From: Clostridium sp. AM49-4BH
GTDB lineage: Bacteria; Bacillota; Clostridia; Lachnospirales; Lachnospiraceae
Assembly: GCF_003478335.1 (NCBI RefSeq)
Contig: NZ_QUFB01000027.1
Coordinates: 1 to 42,755 of the forward strand
DNA: 42,755 nucleotides
Direction of reading: 5' to 3'
Positions 6,291 through 14,488 of this stretch are shown piece by piece. A program made the translations under genes and the position numbers. The notes under the pieces were generated by a model. The model made no database searches and was not told the origin of the DNA. It saw only the letters and a list, made by a program, of their open reading frames with translations. Position 1 is the stretch's first letter, and each line of letters opens with the position of its first letter.

Positions 6291-9190
6291 TTATTCCTCC
6301 CTTCCTTTTGTCCGCATGTGCAGATAATAACAATTGTACCAATAATAAGTAATGAAACTGCTACACTTACCAATACTGTCTGTAGAAGATTACCATTCCA
6401 TAAATCATACTTTGGAATGGCTTCCACCCACGGCTTGCTAAGTATGAGTGCATCATATGTATCATTCTCATACGCATTCCGCATTAAGTCGTTTGCATAT
6501 GCTGCAATTCTGGAATACCCCCACACAGGCAGTATACTGATGCATCCTCCAAAAAGACCTATTTTTCCAAATCTCATCCAAAGAAGAAGTCGTATTTTCC
6601 TTTTTGTCATTCCCAAATCATTTAATAACATTCTTTCTTTTTTCATGGAAAAAATATTCATGGATATCGTATTGCCCGCACTGAGAATGCTTAACAAAAT
6701 TAACACAGCAAGCAACAGGTAAAAAATAGCCATCACTCTTTTGCTGATCATCTGTTTTTCCCGAAGTATACTAAACACATCTATTTGCGCCATATACTTA
6801 GCCTCGCTGACATATTTTGACCATGTCTTATCAAAGGATTTTAATGCAGTATCGTTGTATTTTTTCAGTGTAACTCCTACTCTGGTATAATTTTTATTAG
6901 GAAGTTTCCATTTTGTAAATGCATCTGTTGATGTTAGAACATTAACAGTGTTCACGCCATTATCGTCCTCAAAATAAAACGAATCCAAATCAGCATCAAC
7001 CAGTACAATTCCACCTATCCTTGCATCCAATGGAATCATTTTTTCAAAGCACAAAAATTCTTTTGTCACATTTTGCACGGTAACCTTATAACTGCTTTTT
7101 TGATTCTCGTATCCTTTTGGAATCTGTCCTAACATGCATTCTGTGCTCTCATCTAACGTCTTATCTCTTATAAAGTCTACCAATGGTAACTTGTCCCCCA
7201 CCTTAAAGTAACTTGCCAGATCCTGATCCGTGACCATCAATAGAACTTCCTCTCCTGTTTCTATCTTCTTTCTGTCTATCTCTCCCGCAATAAGATTATT
7301 TTTTGCAAAAGACATCACTTCCTCAGTGGAGAGTCCGATGGTTGGCGTATGAAACACCTGCTTCTTTTTCAGATCTACACCCAGATACTTCAAATACTCA
7401 ACACTTGCCAGCGCATCAATCTGATCATTCACAGAATCACTTATTGCTTCTGAAACTTCTGACTGTTGCATCAGCTTATTTGACAACATATCCGTCTTAT
7501 TAACCACAAGAGCGGTAGAATAATCTACAATTGCCCCCTTTGCACTTTTAACATTCTCGTTTGATTTTAACTCTTGAAACATCTCCGTAGTTACTCCGCT
7601 ATTATGCATATATTGTAAATAACCGGAATACACATCTACTGGTGACTGTTTCATATAGTAATCAAACCCCTTTATTCTTGCCTCTTTCAATTGAGCATCA
7701 TAGTTGCCTGTATCGTCAGCAATCTTACATTGAAAAAATTGATATCCAAACACTGCCGAAACAAGCACAAGGCATATTATAATATTAGGCAGTATACGAT
7801 ACCTGATTTTGTCAATTCCCATGTAATGATTTAAAAGATAATAGAGATTTTTACACTCAAATTTTCTTTTCTTCTTTGTGACTTTCTTCATTTCATATTG
7901 TATTGGTTTCATACGAATTAACTGCACAAGGTTGATGATTGTAGCAACGACAACACTAACACCAACAACAAAAGCAGCAGTGGTATATGGGTTCCATGTC
8001 ACCTTGTTAATATACGGAATATAAAATGAATCAAAATCAACCACAGATAGTAAATGTATATTTAATAAATCATTTGCGAGGCTGATAAGAAATTCATATC
8101 CCCATTTTCCACAAAAAATTCCTGCTAATATGGTCACTGCCAATACAATCAACATTTCCATACTATAAAACAGTGCAATCTTTTTGCTATTCATTCCCAG
8201 CCGAAGCAGAGTCCCATAGTAATCATACTTTCTACGGATATCCATACGAATCGAGTCAAATATCCCCACCAAAACCAGTGTAAAAATTAACAGCAATAAT
8301 ACCGGCATAAGATACTTTGTATATCCATCGACTGATATATTTCCATTTTCCATACTGCTTGAAACAACATTTGCCAAACTATCTCCATTCGTATCTGCTC
8401 CCAGTATATTCGCTATTGTCCATTCTCTGCCAAAAGACCTGTCAGTAGTAATATGTAAGTCTGATAATAAATCAGAATCATCTAAATAGGACTGTACTAC
8501 ATTGGCAGAATTTTCCTTTTTTACTACATCCGCCAAAATATGTATTCCTTTTGGATTCTTTACTTCTTCCGGATAAATATATGCATATGGGAAATTTACA
8601 TTGTTCATATTACTGGTTGAAAACATTTCTTCCGGATAAAACCTTGTATCATATGTTTCACCTGTATCATGTTTTTGAACCTCTATAATTCCAACCAATG
8701 TATATGTTACATTTTCTGACGTATCATCGCATGTCAATTGAATCTTTTGTCCTAACTTTTCCGCCAAACCATTCGATTTTAACGTGATACGATCTATGCA
8801 TATTTCCCCTTTTTTATTCGGATACCTTCCTTTCACCGGATTAACATAATACATATCCTCTGTTTTTTGATCCTTAACCGCACCAACTTCAATACTATTT
8901 CCGGTTTCCAAAAAGCGATACTTTCCCTGATCAAAAACATACCCCAACTCCGAAAAACGATTGTCTTTTTCAATAACATCCTTTAATTTATCACTCACTT
9001 GACAGAAAGCAACATCATAATTGCCATAATCTGATAAAAGTGTATCTGCATATAGCAGCTTTCCTGTCCTCGTTAATAACAGGGAGATTACAATTGCAAT
9101 AACCCCTAAAAAAATCGTGCAACCAAACAATGCAAAATTTCTTTTCGACTTTTTTATATCTGTTCTAATAAATCTCCAAAATAGCTTCAT
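6281..9190 (-). CDS. FtsX-like ABC permease with large extracellular domains
   Basis: A 969-residue permease. It starts with a cytoplasmic basic segment and a membrane helix (about residues 18-40). A large extracytoplasmic domain follows (about 41-290), then three helices typical of FtsX (about 291-420, including PVLLLLIFTLVLVGIF). A second helix near 455-475 leads to a second large external domain, and the protein ends with a three-helix FtsX module at about 825-960. This duplicated MacB-PCD/FtsX layout is seen in permeases exporting or sensing peptides. The start is supported by GGGGGAGGAATTTT. The promoter has three direct repeats upstream, but no two-component system is in the window. Confidence 0.88.
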   Translation of the reverse strand: MKLFWRFIRTDIKKSKRNFALFGCTIFLGVIAIVISLLLTRTGKLLYADTLLSDYGNYDVAFCQVSDKLKDVIEKDNRFSELGYVFDQGKYRFLETGNSIEVGAVKDQKTEDMYYVNPVKGRYPNKKGEICIDRITLKSNGLAEKLGQKIQLTCDDTSENVTYTLVGIIEVQKHDTGETYDTRFYPEEMFSTSNMNNVNFPYAYIYPEEVKNPKGIHILADVVKKENSANVVQSYLDDSDLLSDLHITTDRSFGREWTIANILGADTNGDSLANVVSSSMENGNISVDGYTKYLMPVLLLLIFTLVLVGIFDSIRMDIRRKYDYYGTLLRLGMNSKKIALFYSMEMLIVLAVTILAGIFCGKWGYEFLISLANDLLNIHLLSVVDFDSFYIPYINKVTWNPYTTAAFVVGVSVVVATIINLVQLIRMKPIQYEMKKVTKKKRKFECKNLYYLLNHYMGIDKIRYRILPNIIICLVLVSAVFGYQFFQCKIADDTGNYDAQLKEARIKGFDYYMKQSPVDVYSGYLQYMHNSGVTTEMFQELKSNENVKSAKGAIVDYSTALVVNKTDMLSNKLMQQSEVSEAISDSVNDQIDALASVEYLKYLGVDLKKKQVFHTPTIGLSTEEVMSFAKNNLIAGEIDRKKIETGEEVLLMVTDQDLASYFKVGDKLPLVDFIRDKTLDESTECMLGQIPKGYENQKSSYKVTVQNVTKEFLCFEKMIPLDARIGGIVLVDADLDSFYFEDDNGVNTVNVLTSTDAFTKWKLPNKNYTRVGVTLKKYNDTALKSFDKTWSKYVSEAKYMAQIDVFSILREKQMISKRVMAIFYLLLAVLILLSILSAGNTISMNIFSMKKERMLLNDLGMTKRKIRLLLWMRFGKIGLFGGCISILPVWGYSRIAAYANDLMRNAYENDTYDALILSKPWVEAIPKYDLWNGNLLQTVLVSVAVSLLIIGTIVIICTCGQKEGRNKCE

Positions 9191-9213
9191 AAAATTCCTC
9201 CCCCAAAAATTTT

Positions 9214-9242
9214 ATTGTAATAACTTATAGATTTAGTTTAAA
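9214..9242 (-). promoter_or_regulatory. candidate promoter of the ABC operon, weak -35
   Basis: Minus strand: -35 TTTAAA (9237-9242), 17-bp spacer, -10 TACAAT (9214-9219), about 25 bp before the permease ATG. The -35 matches consensus poorly, as expected for an activator-dependent promoter. Direct repeats lie immediately upstream. Confidence 0.45.
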
Positions 9243-9248
9243 TAACTA

Positions 9249-9294
9249 TTGTTTAAGATTCAATGTGATTTTTGTTTAAGATTTGTTTAAGATT
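9249..9294 (-). promoter_or_regulatory. triple direct repeat, probable response-regulator binding sites
   Basis: TTGTTTAAGATT (plus-strand reading) occurs three times without mismatch at 9249-9260, 9272-9283 and 9283-9294. Spacings of 23 and 11 bp put the sites on the same DNA face. They begin just upstream of the -35. This is the layout used by OmpR/PhoB-family activators; the regulator itself is not in the window. Confidence 0.5.
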
Positions 9295-9511
9295 TGCTCA
9301 AAATTTTCCCCGACAAAGTATGCCCTGTCAAGTTGAATACTATTATGACTATCTACATGTCTGATATACCATTTATACTCAAAGTTTTTTCATAATACTA
9401 ATAAACTGCAACACTGCATCAAAGAAATCTCTTTCACAAAGTAACCTTCCGGGAATCCAGTTGTCAATATATTATTTTGTTGCATCTGTAAACTGTGTAT
9501 GACCGTCATGT

Positions 9512-10807
9512 CTACAATTGATCCAACTGTTTTATGGCAGGATTGCACTTCATAATCGTTAATGCGACAGTCCCTGTTACTCCTGCAATAACAAATATTA
9601 AACCTATTCCGGAACCACTCTGCCGTCCAACAAGAAAGGTGATCATATTTTTATGCAAAGACATCTTTTTCATAAATGGTTCAAAAATATAATCAGCCAG
9701 CATACCTCCCATTAAAAATCCTAATGGTGTTAATGCCTGTGTAATCATGCCTTGCAAAGAAAAAACACGACCTTGCATCGTTGTATCAACTTTCTCTCTT
9801 ATAATAATTGTCTGATATGTATGATATATTGGGCTTCCAAAACATCCAATAAATACCACGATACACCACCACACGAGATTTCTTCCCATTCCAAACAATG
9901 TAATTCCAAGCAAACATAGATAACTGCCAAAATACATGACTGGCAATTTTTTATGAGGCTGCTTTAAGATAGACAATAGGACGCTTGCCACGATACAACC
10001 TATTGCCATAAACGACGAAACAATTCCCACGATCGTTTCATTATTGTTTGTTCTCGCTAAAAGAAGTGGTGTGCACATACCATCAAAGGAAATTGCGCCT
10101 GTAAATTCCAAAATGCAATACATCACTAAAAGCATCAAAATTGATCGATTACCAGCTATAAAATTAATGCCTTCTTTCAACCCATCCCATATTTCTGAAA
10201 TCGATGTCTGTTTACCCGAAGAAATTTCATCAGGTATCTCCACAACAAATAGTAATACTAAAAAAGCAACTAGGAAGGTGCTCAAATCAATTATTAAAAT
10301 CCATTGCAAGCCCAATGTATTAAGAATGGTGGTTGCCAGAACTGGCTGAAATATACCAACTAATGCGCCCATTGTTGATTGAATCCCACCAATTCTTGCA
10401 TAATCTTTTTGATCCACCAATAAGGTTACCGTAACTTGAGAAGCGGGATTTTGAAATGCATTCATAAATCCATTGATCACATTTACCAGACACAATACCC
10501 ATAACTGTAAACATCCCAAAATATAACAACTCAAGAGAATGACAGAACCTGTTGCTGCAATCGAATCGCAAATAAGCATGATTTTTTTCTTATCCATTTT
10601 ATCAGCAACCGCTCCACCGAAAAGACTTACAACGAGATATGGCACTGTACTGCATATTGCCAGTAAAGACGCCGACATCACCTGTCCACTATTAGAATAC
10701 ATCCAAATAACAGTTGCAAATCCAGTCATGGAAGTTCCTAATTCTGACACCATCTGGCTAATAAAAAAAATCATAAAATAATACATCTTATTTTTTGTTC
10801 TTTTCAT
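9512..10807 (-). CDS. MFS transporter (macrolide/multidrug exporter type, MFS_3)
   Basis: A 431-residue protein with about twelve hydrophobic segments and the MFS loop motif GGAVADKMDKKKIM between helices 2 and 3. The N-terminal pattern (FFISQMVSELGTSMTGFA) and the mid-protein QNPASQVTVTLLV resemble the MFS_3/Mef-like exporters. Export of a drug or siderophore-like compound by proton antiport is expected, with the substrate unknown. GGGG lies 11 bases before the ATG. It follows a WYL-type regulator gene, now frameshifted, by 133 bp in the same direction, suggesting that regulator once controlled it. Confidence 0.85.
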   Translation of the reverse strand: MKRTKNKMYYFMIFFISQMVSELGTSMTGFATVIWMYSNSGQVMSASLLAICSTVPYLVVSLFGGAVADKMDKKKIMLICDSIAATGSVILLSCYILGCLQLWVLCLVNVINGFMNAFQNPASQVTVTLLVDQKDYARIGGIQSTMGALVGIFQPVLATTILNTLGLQWILIIDLSTFLVAFLVLLFVVEIPDEISSGKQTSISEIWDGLKEGINFIAGNRSILMLLVMYCILEFTGAISFDGMCTPLLLARTNNNETIVGIVSSFMAIGCIVASVLLSILKQPHKKLPVMYFGSYLCLLGITLFGMGRNLVWWCIVVFIGCFGSPIYHTYQTIIIREKVDTTMQGRVFSLQGMITQALTPLGFLMGGMLADYIFEPFMKKMSLHKNMITFLVGRQSGSGIGLIFVIAGVTGTVALTIMKCNPAIKQLDQL

Positions 10808-10928
10808 AAGTAATTTCCCCTTTGATCTTCTACGACTTCGTTATCATAGTGATCAACCGGTTATCAGACGCATACATCAGTATTGGGCAGTCACTATGTT
10901 CACTTGCCTTTGCACCAATTATAGCATT

Positions 10929-10956
10929 TAATTACGACAACTAGCTGTCGTAATTA
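10929..10956. repeat. perfect inverted repeat spanning the regulator stop codon
   Basis: TAATTACGACA-N6-TGTCGTAATTA forms an 11-bp perfect dyad. The TAG stop of the WYL regulator lies in the 6-base loop. There is no run of U after it in either direction, so it may be an operator or RNA hairpin between the regulator and the MFS gene rather than a terminator. Confidence 0.5.
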
Positions 10957-11860
10957 GATAAAAAATTTCTTGCCGTATCAATCAATTCCCTTTTATATTC
11001 CTCTGGTGCTACTACTTTTACACGGTCTCCAAAACTTAATAAAAGTGCTTTCCATAATCGTTCCTTTGCTGGTACACCAATAAAAGTTCTACACACTCCA
11101 TTCATCATTTTCTCTATTTGACAATCCGGAAAATATTCTTGTATTAAACCACTTTCTTGCTCTTCAAAGTGTACTTCAATATTTATACAAGTTTTGTAAT
11201 AATTTTGTTCACTTTCTTTCATACGCTCTTCGATATCTCCATGATCTGTCATGGATTTTTTATTTAATATTTCAACATCTTTCATTCGTGCAACCTTAAA
11301 AGTATAATATTGCTCCTTTTCATCACGATACGCAAAAAGATACCATGCATACCATTTATAATGTATTGCTAAAGGTTCTACTGTCAGATCAGATTCTTTT
11401 CCACTGGCATTTCTATAGTGAAAAGAAATATATTTCTTCTCTGTTATCGCTTGTTCCAATGTTTTATTAACATTTTGAACCTGTTGATTCTCTTTTGTAA
11501 CACCAAAATCCCAAAAAATTCTTTGTCCACCTTCTTTTCCGATAATGGAATTGTATTTTTCAATGATTGAATCCAATGTATGATTCGTATAGGAAGTGGA
11601 TAAAGTTTCCAGTGCCTTAATAATCATCTGTTGTTCATCATTTTTAATATTTGTATTTTTCAGTTTATATGTTGATAAAATAGAATAACCACCATTTTTC
11701 CATTATCCGAATAAATAGGTATGCCACAAGACGCAATATTCACCATATCACGCTGAATCGTCCGAACCGATACATCATATTTTTCAGCTAGAGTTTTCGC
11801 TGAAACCTTATCATGATTAAAAAGATAAATAATAATTCCAAGTATTCTGTCAATTTTCAT
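10941..11860 (-). pseudogene. YafY-type HTH/WYL-domain transcriptional regulator, single-base frameshift
   Basis: The first part (from ATG 11860, GGGGG 8 bases upstream) encodes a DeoR-like winged helix: MKIDRILGIIIYLFNHDKVS, then VRTIQRDMVNIASCGIPIYS. After DNGK the frame goes wrong at an A5 run (plus-strand T at 11695-11699). Adding one A restores DNGKNGGYSILSTYKLKN, continuous with the downstream frame. That frame carries a WYL domain (FHYRNASGKESDLTVEPLAI, then YKWYAWYLFAYRD) and ends at 10941. The repaired protein would be 306 residues, the usual length. WYL proteins are ligand-sensing repressors or activators; the target here is probably the MFS gene. A sequencing error in the homopolymer is an alternative to real decay. 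Confidence 0.75.
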
Positions 11861-12003
11861 CTCTATTTCCCCCATTATAAATGTTGTTGTCCTTTCAGTA
11901 TCATATCTACATACTGATTTACAAAGAACAACTTCTTGATGACTGCATCAAAATTATACCAAATGAACCATTATCCTTCTACAACGATTCTTTTTCATAT
12001 TAC

Positions 12004-12113
12004 ACTGGTCCTGATCCAGCTCCTGCTCTTGCGGGAAAATTTTAAGCGTGACCAGTTGCTCGGCAAAAACGCAGAAGCATTTTCCCCGGTCACAGAAGCC
12101 ACATCCCAATAAG
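12004..12113. ncRNA. candidate structured RNA or dispersed intergenic element
   Basis: On the plus strand three complementary pairs occur within 90 bases: ACTGGTC 12004-12010 with GACCAGT 12050-12056; GTGACC 12048-12053 with GGTCAC 12088-12093; GGGAAAAT 12033-12040 with ATTTTCCC 12079-12086. The first two share bases and are mutually exclusive, and the third interleaves with either, giving a pseudoknot topology. On the plus strand the unit ends in the hairpin at 12115-12139, followed by CCTTTTGC. No protein gene explains it, although short protein-like frames exist on both strands. It matches no riboswitch class I know. Confidence 0.3.
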
Positions 12114-12114
12114 A

Positions 12115-12139
12115 GGGCTGTGATACGATATCACAGCCC
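12115..12139. terminator. intrinsic terminator, metE-like gene side, possibly bidirectional
   Basis: An 11-bp perfect stem GGGCTGTGATA/TATCACAGCCC with a 3-base loop starts 8 bp past the MetE-like stop. On the minus strand it is followed by TCTTATT; on the plus strand by CCTTTTGC. It terminates the MetE-like transcript and could also end a plus-strand RNA. Confidence 0.7.
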
Positions 12140-12146
12140 CCTTTTG

Positions 12147-13268
12147 CTATTTCCAAACTTCTTCTGCAATTTCTTTTACCAGCTTAAGCTTTGCCCACTG
12201 TTCTTCCTCTGTGAGTTTGTTTCCAATCTCACATGATGCAAATCCGCACTGTGGACTAAGATATAAACGATCCAATGGAACGTATTGCGCAGCCTGCTTA
12301 ATTCTCTCTACAATTGCTTTTTTATTTTCCAGATCAGGTTTCTTGGTGGTAATGAGTCCCAAAACCACTTTTTTGTCCCCTGATATTTTTGCAAGCGGCT
12401 CAAATCCACCAGATCTCTCATCATCAAATTCGAGGTAATAGGCATTGACATTTTCTTCCCCAAACAACAGATCTGCCACACCATCATATGCACCTGAACT
12501 GAAAAATGTTGAGTGATAATTACCACGACACACATGTGTATTAATTGTAAGATCCTGTGGTGCTTCTGCCACAACATCATTATTAAGTTTTAGGATGATT
12601 CTCTTATATTTCTCTAACGCCTCTCCTTTTCTGCCCGTAAGTTCAACCGCTAATTCTGGGTTTACCATGCCACCCCATACGCAGTCATCAAACTGCAGAT
12701 TTCGGCAGCCAGCCTCATAAAGTTCCTTGATAAACTCACCGTAAGCCTTAATGACATCCTCAGCAAATGCTTCCTCTGTGCCGTATATTTTCAAAGTGTC
12801 TTCCAAAAGCTGTGTTCCGGTAAAATAAGCATAAAACTGTCCCGGAGATGGTATTGTCTGTTTGGCAACGGTATTTTCATCTTCCAGTGCCTTTACAAAT
12901 TTAAAATGTTCAACAAATGGGTGATTCTTTACGGAAATTTTTCCAACTATATAGGTATCGTCAATCATGGCAGCTTCCGCATCAAACGTGGTATTTCCAT
13001 CTACTGTTTTTTTATGTTCGATCCCTTGAAATCCCCACATAAAATCCAAATGCCATGTTGCTCTTCTGAACTCTCCATCTGTGATCACATGATATCCAAG
13101 CTCTTTTATTTTGTTGACAAGTTGTATAATGCACTCATCTTCTACGCTCTTCAACTGTTCTGCACTGATTGTTCCAGCCTCATAATCTGCCCTTGCTTTC
13201 TTTAACTTTGCAGGTCTCAAAAAGCTTCCGACATAATCGTATCTAAAAGGTGTTTTCAAATTACTCAT
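12147..13268 (-). CDS. MetE-like cobalamin-independent methionine synthase C-terminal-type methyltransferase (YxjG/YxjH family)
   Basis: This 373-residue protein corresponds to the catalytic half of MetE without the N-terminal substrate-binding half. The start region reads RYDYVGSFLRP. The zinc site is visible as NTHVCRGNYHS (His, Cys) and LSPQCGFAS near the C-terminus (Cys), with a Glu-rich strand YYLEFDDERSGGFE between them. Family members move a methyl group to homocysteine or a related thiol; the methyl donor for these short forms differs from that of full MetE and is not defined by the sequence. It is monocistronic, with its own promoter (13305-13332) and terminator. The leader is only about 30 nt, so it is not riboswitch controlled. 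Confidence 0.85.
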   Translation of the reverse strand: MSNLKTPFRYDYVGSFLRPAKLKKARADYEAGTISAEQLKSVEDECIIQLVNKIKELGYHVITDGEFRRATWHLDFMWGFQGIEHKKTVDGNTTFDAEAAMIDDTYIVGKISVKNHPFVEHFKFVKALEDENTVAKQTIPSPGQFYAYFTGTQLLEDTLKIYGTEEAFAEDVIKAYGEFIKELYEAGCRNLQFDDCVWGGMVNPELAVELTGRKGEALEKYKRIILKLNNDVVAEAPQDLTINTHVCRGNYHSTFFSSGAYDGVADLLFGEENVNAYYLEFDDERSGGFEPLAKISGDKKVVLGLITTKKPDLENKKAIVERIKQAAQYVPLDRLYLSPQCGFASCEIGNKLTEEEQWAKLKLVKEIAEEVWK

Positions 13269-13304
13269 CTTGTTCTCCTTTCATTGCATCACATATACAA
13301 AGCT

Positions 13305-13332
13305 ATTATAGGCAGCATAGGAATCTTTGCAA
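13305..13332 (-). promoter_or_regulatory. sigma-A-type promoter of the MetE-like gene
   Basis: Minus strand: TTGCAA (13327-13332), 16-bp spacer, perfect -10 TATAAT (13305-13310), about 36 bp before the ATG. Confidence 0.6.
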
Positions 13333-13340
13333 AATACAAA

Positions 13341-13388
13341 AAAAAGAGAGTTGACCATAGCTTTTTTCTATGGTCAACTCTCTTTTTT
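13341..13388. terminator. strong bidirectional intrinsic terminator
   Basis: A 20-bp perfect stem (13341-13360 with 13368-13387) and a 7-base loop are flanked by runs of A on the left and T on the right. It therefore works on either strand. On the minus strand it ends the broken AlbA-type regulator transcript and insulates the MetE-like promoter. Confidence 0.85.
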
Positions 13389-13441
13389 CATTTTACATAA
13401 TTGCTGAATCGACTGCCCTTACCTTTATGTTAATACTAAAG

Positions 13442-14371
13442 TTACTTTTCTGTTGTATTAAGCACGTAAATCGTACTTCTTGAAGCACCCTCCTTTCTTA
13501 ACCAACCATCCTCTATCATATTGAACAAAATCTCTCTAGCCCGACGTTGTTTCAAATCAAGAAGTGTCATAACTTGTGCCCTTGTGATATATGCATTTTC
13601 CAAAACGTATCGGTAAATCTTTTGTTCCTGCTCACCTCTCGGCAATTCTCCGGCGGTTCTCCGGCGGTTCTCCGGCATTCCTCTGATATTTCATTGTATA
13701 GCACCAACTGATCTCTCACACAATCGGGATAACTACTATTATCTGGACTGTTACTATTATTTCGATAAAATTTGTGAATATCCCTCCTTCATTCGCTCCA
13801 AAGTCTGCCCCATTGGAAGCTTGCCTGGAGAAGTAATTTCTAACCGATCATCGTAGATTGCGATCTGAATATTCCCATGATCCAGATAACTTCGATGCAC
13901 AGCCGCATTAATAATCAACTCACGAATAGCATCTGGCGGAATTTCATAAACATCTTGTCGATATATTCCGACAATATTCGCTCCCAAATGAATATTTCGA
14001 AGAACATATTGAAAAGCCTGCTCTATTTGTTCCCAAATTGGGCCATCATACTCCCGTCGATCCACAAAAACCTCTTTCGTCGACCCCTTAAACACACCAC
14101 ACTGTGTTGCAGTATGAAATGCACCTGCCCCTGTTAAAATCGCATAGGCATTTGTTGGATAATCTTTGCCATCACGCTCTATAAGAATTCCCCAAGAACG
14201 CAGCTGCTGTCTTCCCACCTCTTTCACAGATTCTTTCTGAACTTCATTATTTGCATTTTTGACCGCCTGTTCCTTCATAGATTGACAGAGAGAATCAATA
14301 TCCTCATCTGTAATGCTTAATCCCATACATAAAGTTTGATCAAAATGGCGATTGCTCCCCTCAAACATCAA
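13442..14371 (-). pseudogene. remnant of an AlbA_2/ATPase-type putative regulator (COG2865), multiply broken
   Basis: The right part (14371-13757) encodes the middle of a COG2865 protein: RWHFDQ-like NRHFDQTLCMGLSITDEDID, then YEIPPDAIRELIINAAVHRS followed by YLDHGNIQIAIYDDRLEITS, an HATPase-like region. The N-terminal AlbA_2 domain is absent. After GYSQI the frame breaks and about 35-50 family residues are missing. A shifted frame resumes with YRNNSNSPDNSSYPD and runs to a triple 11-bp repeat (13641-13673). Deleting one repeat copy joins it exactly to the last frame (EQEQKIYRYVLENAYITRAQ...STIYVLNTTEK), a winged-helix end. So there are at least three lesions: 5' truncation, internal deletion and repeat expansion. 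Confidence 0.7.
13641..13673. repeat. 11-bp tandem repeat, three copies
   Basis: GGCGGTTCTCC occurs at 13652-13662 and 13663-13673, with a diverged copy GGCAATTCTCC at 13641-13651. Because 11 is not a multiple of 3, each gain or loss switches reading frame in the regulator remnant; two copies would keep its last section in frame. Confidence 0.85.
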
Positions 14372-14488
14372 TTCCTTATAATTATTTTATAATGAATACA
14401 TCAAAAAAACAACCTTTCATAGTATTCACCTTATCACCTATAATTCAATAAAATATATGCTACACGTCTCTGTCAAGCTTCTAAAAAA

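Larger units (their letters stand above)
9191..9511. other. 321-bp intergenic region upstream of the ABC permease
   Basis: No gene seen. The half next to the permease holds a promoter (9214-9242) and three direct repeats (9249-9294). The half next to the MFS gene, on its 3' side, shows no convincing terminator, only a short palindrome ATGACGGTCAT near 9502. Confidence 0.4.

Noticed and set aside
12048..12236. 62-codon plus-strand ORF across the metE-like 3' end
   Set aside because: It runs through a terminator hairpin and antisense to a real gene, with no ribosome binding site.
13269..13440. SAM or T-box riboswitch upstream of the MetE-like gene
   Set aside because: The large hairpin is a symmetric bidirectional terminator placed upstream of the promoter; the leader after the -10 is only about 30 nt.
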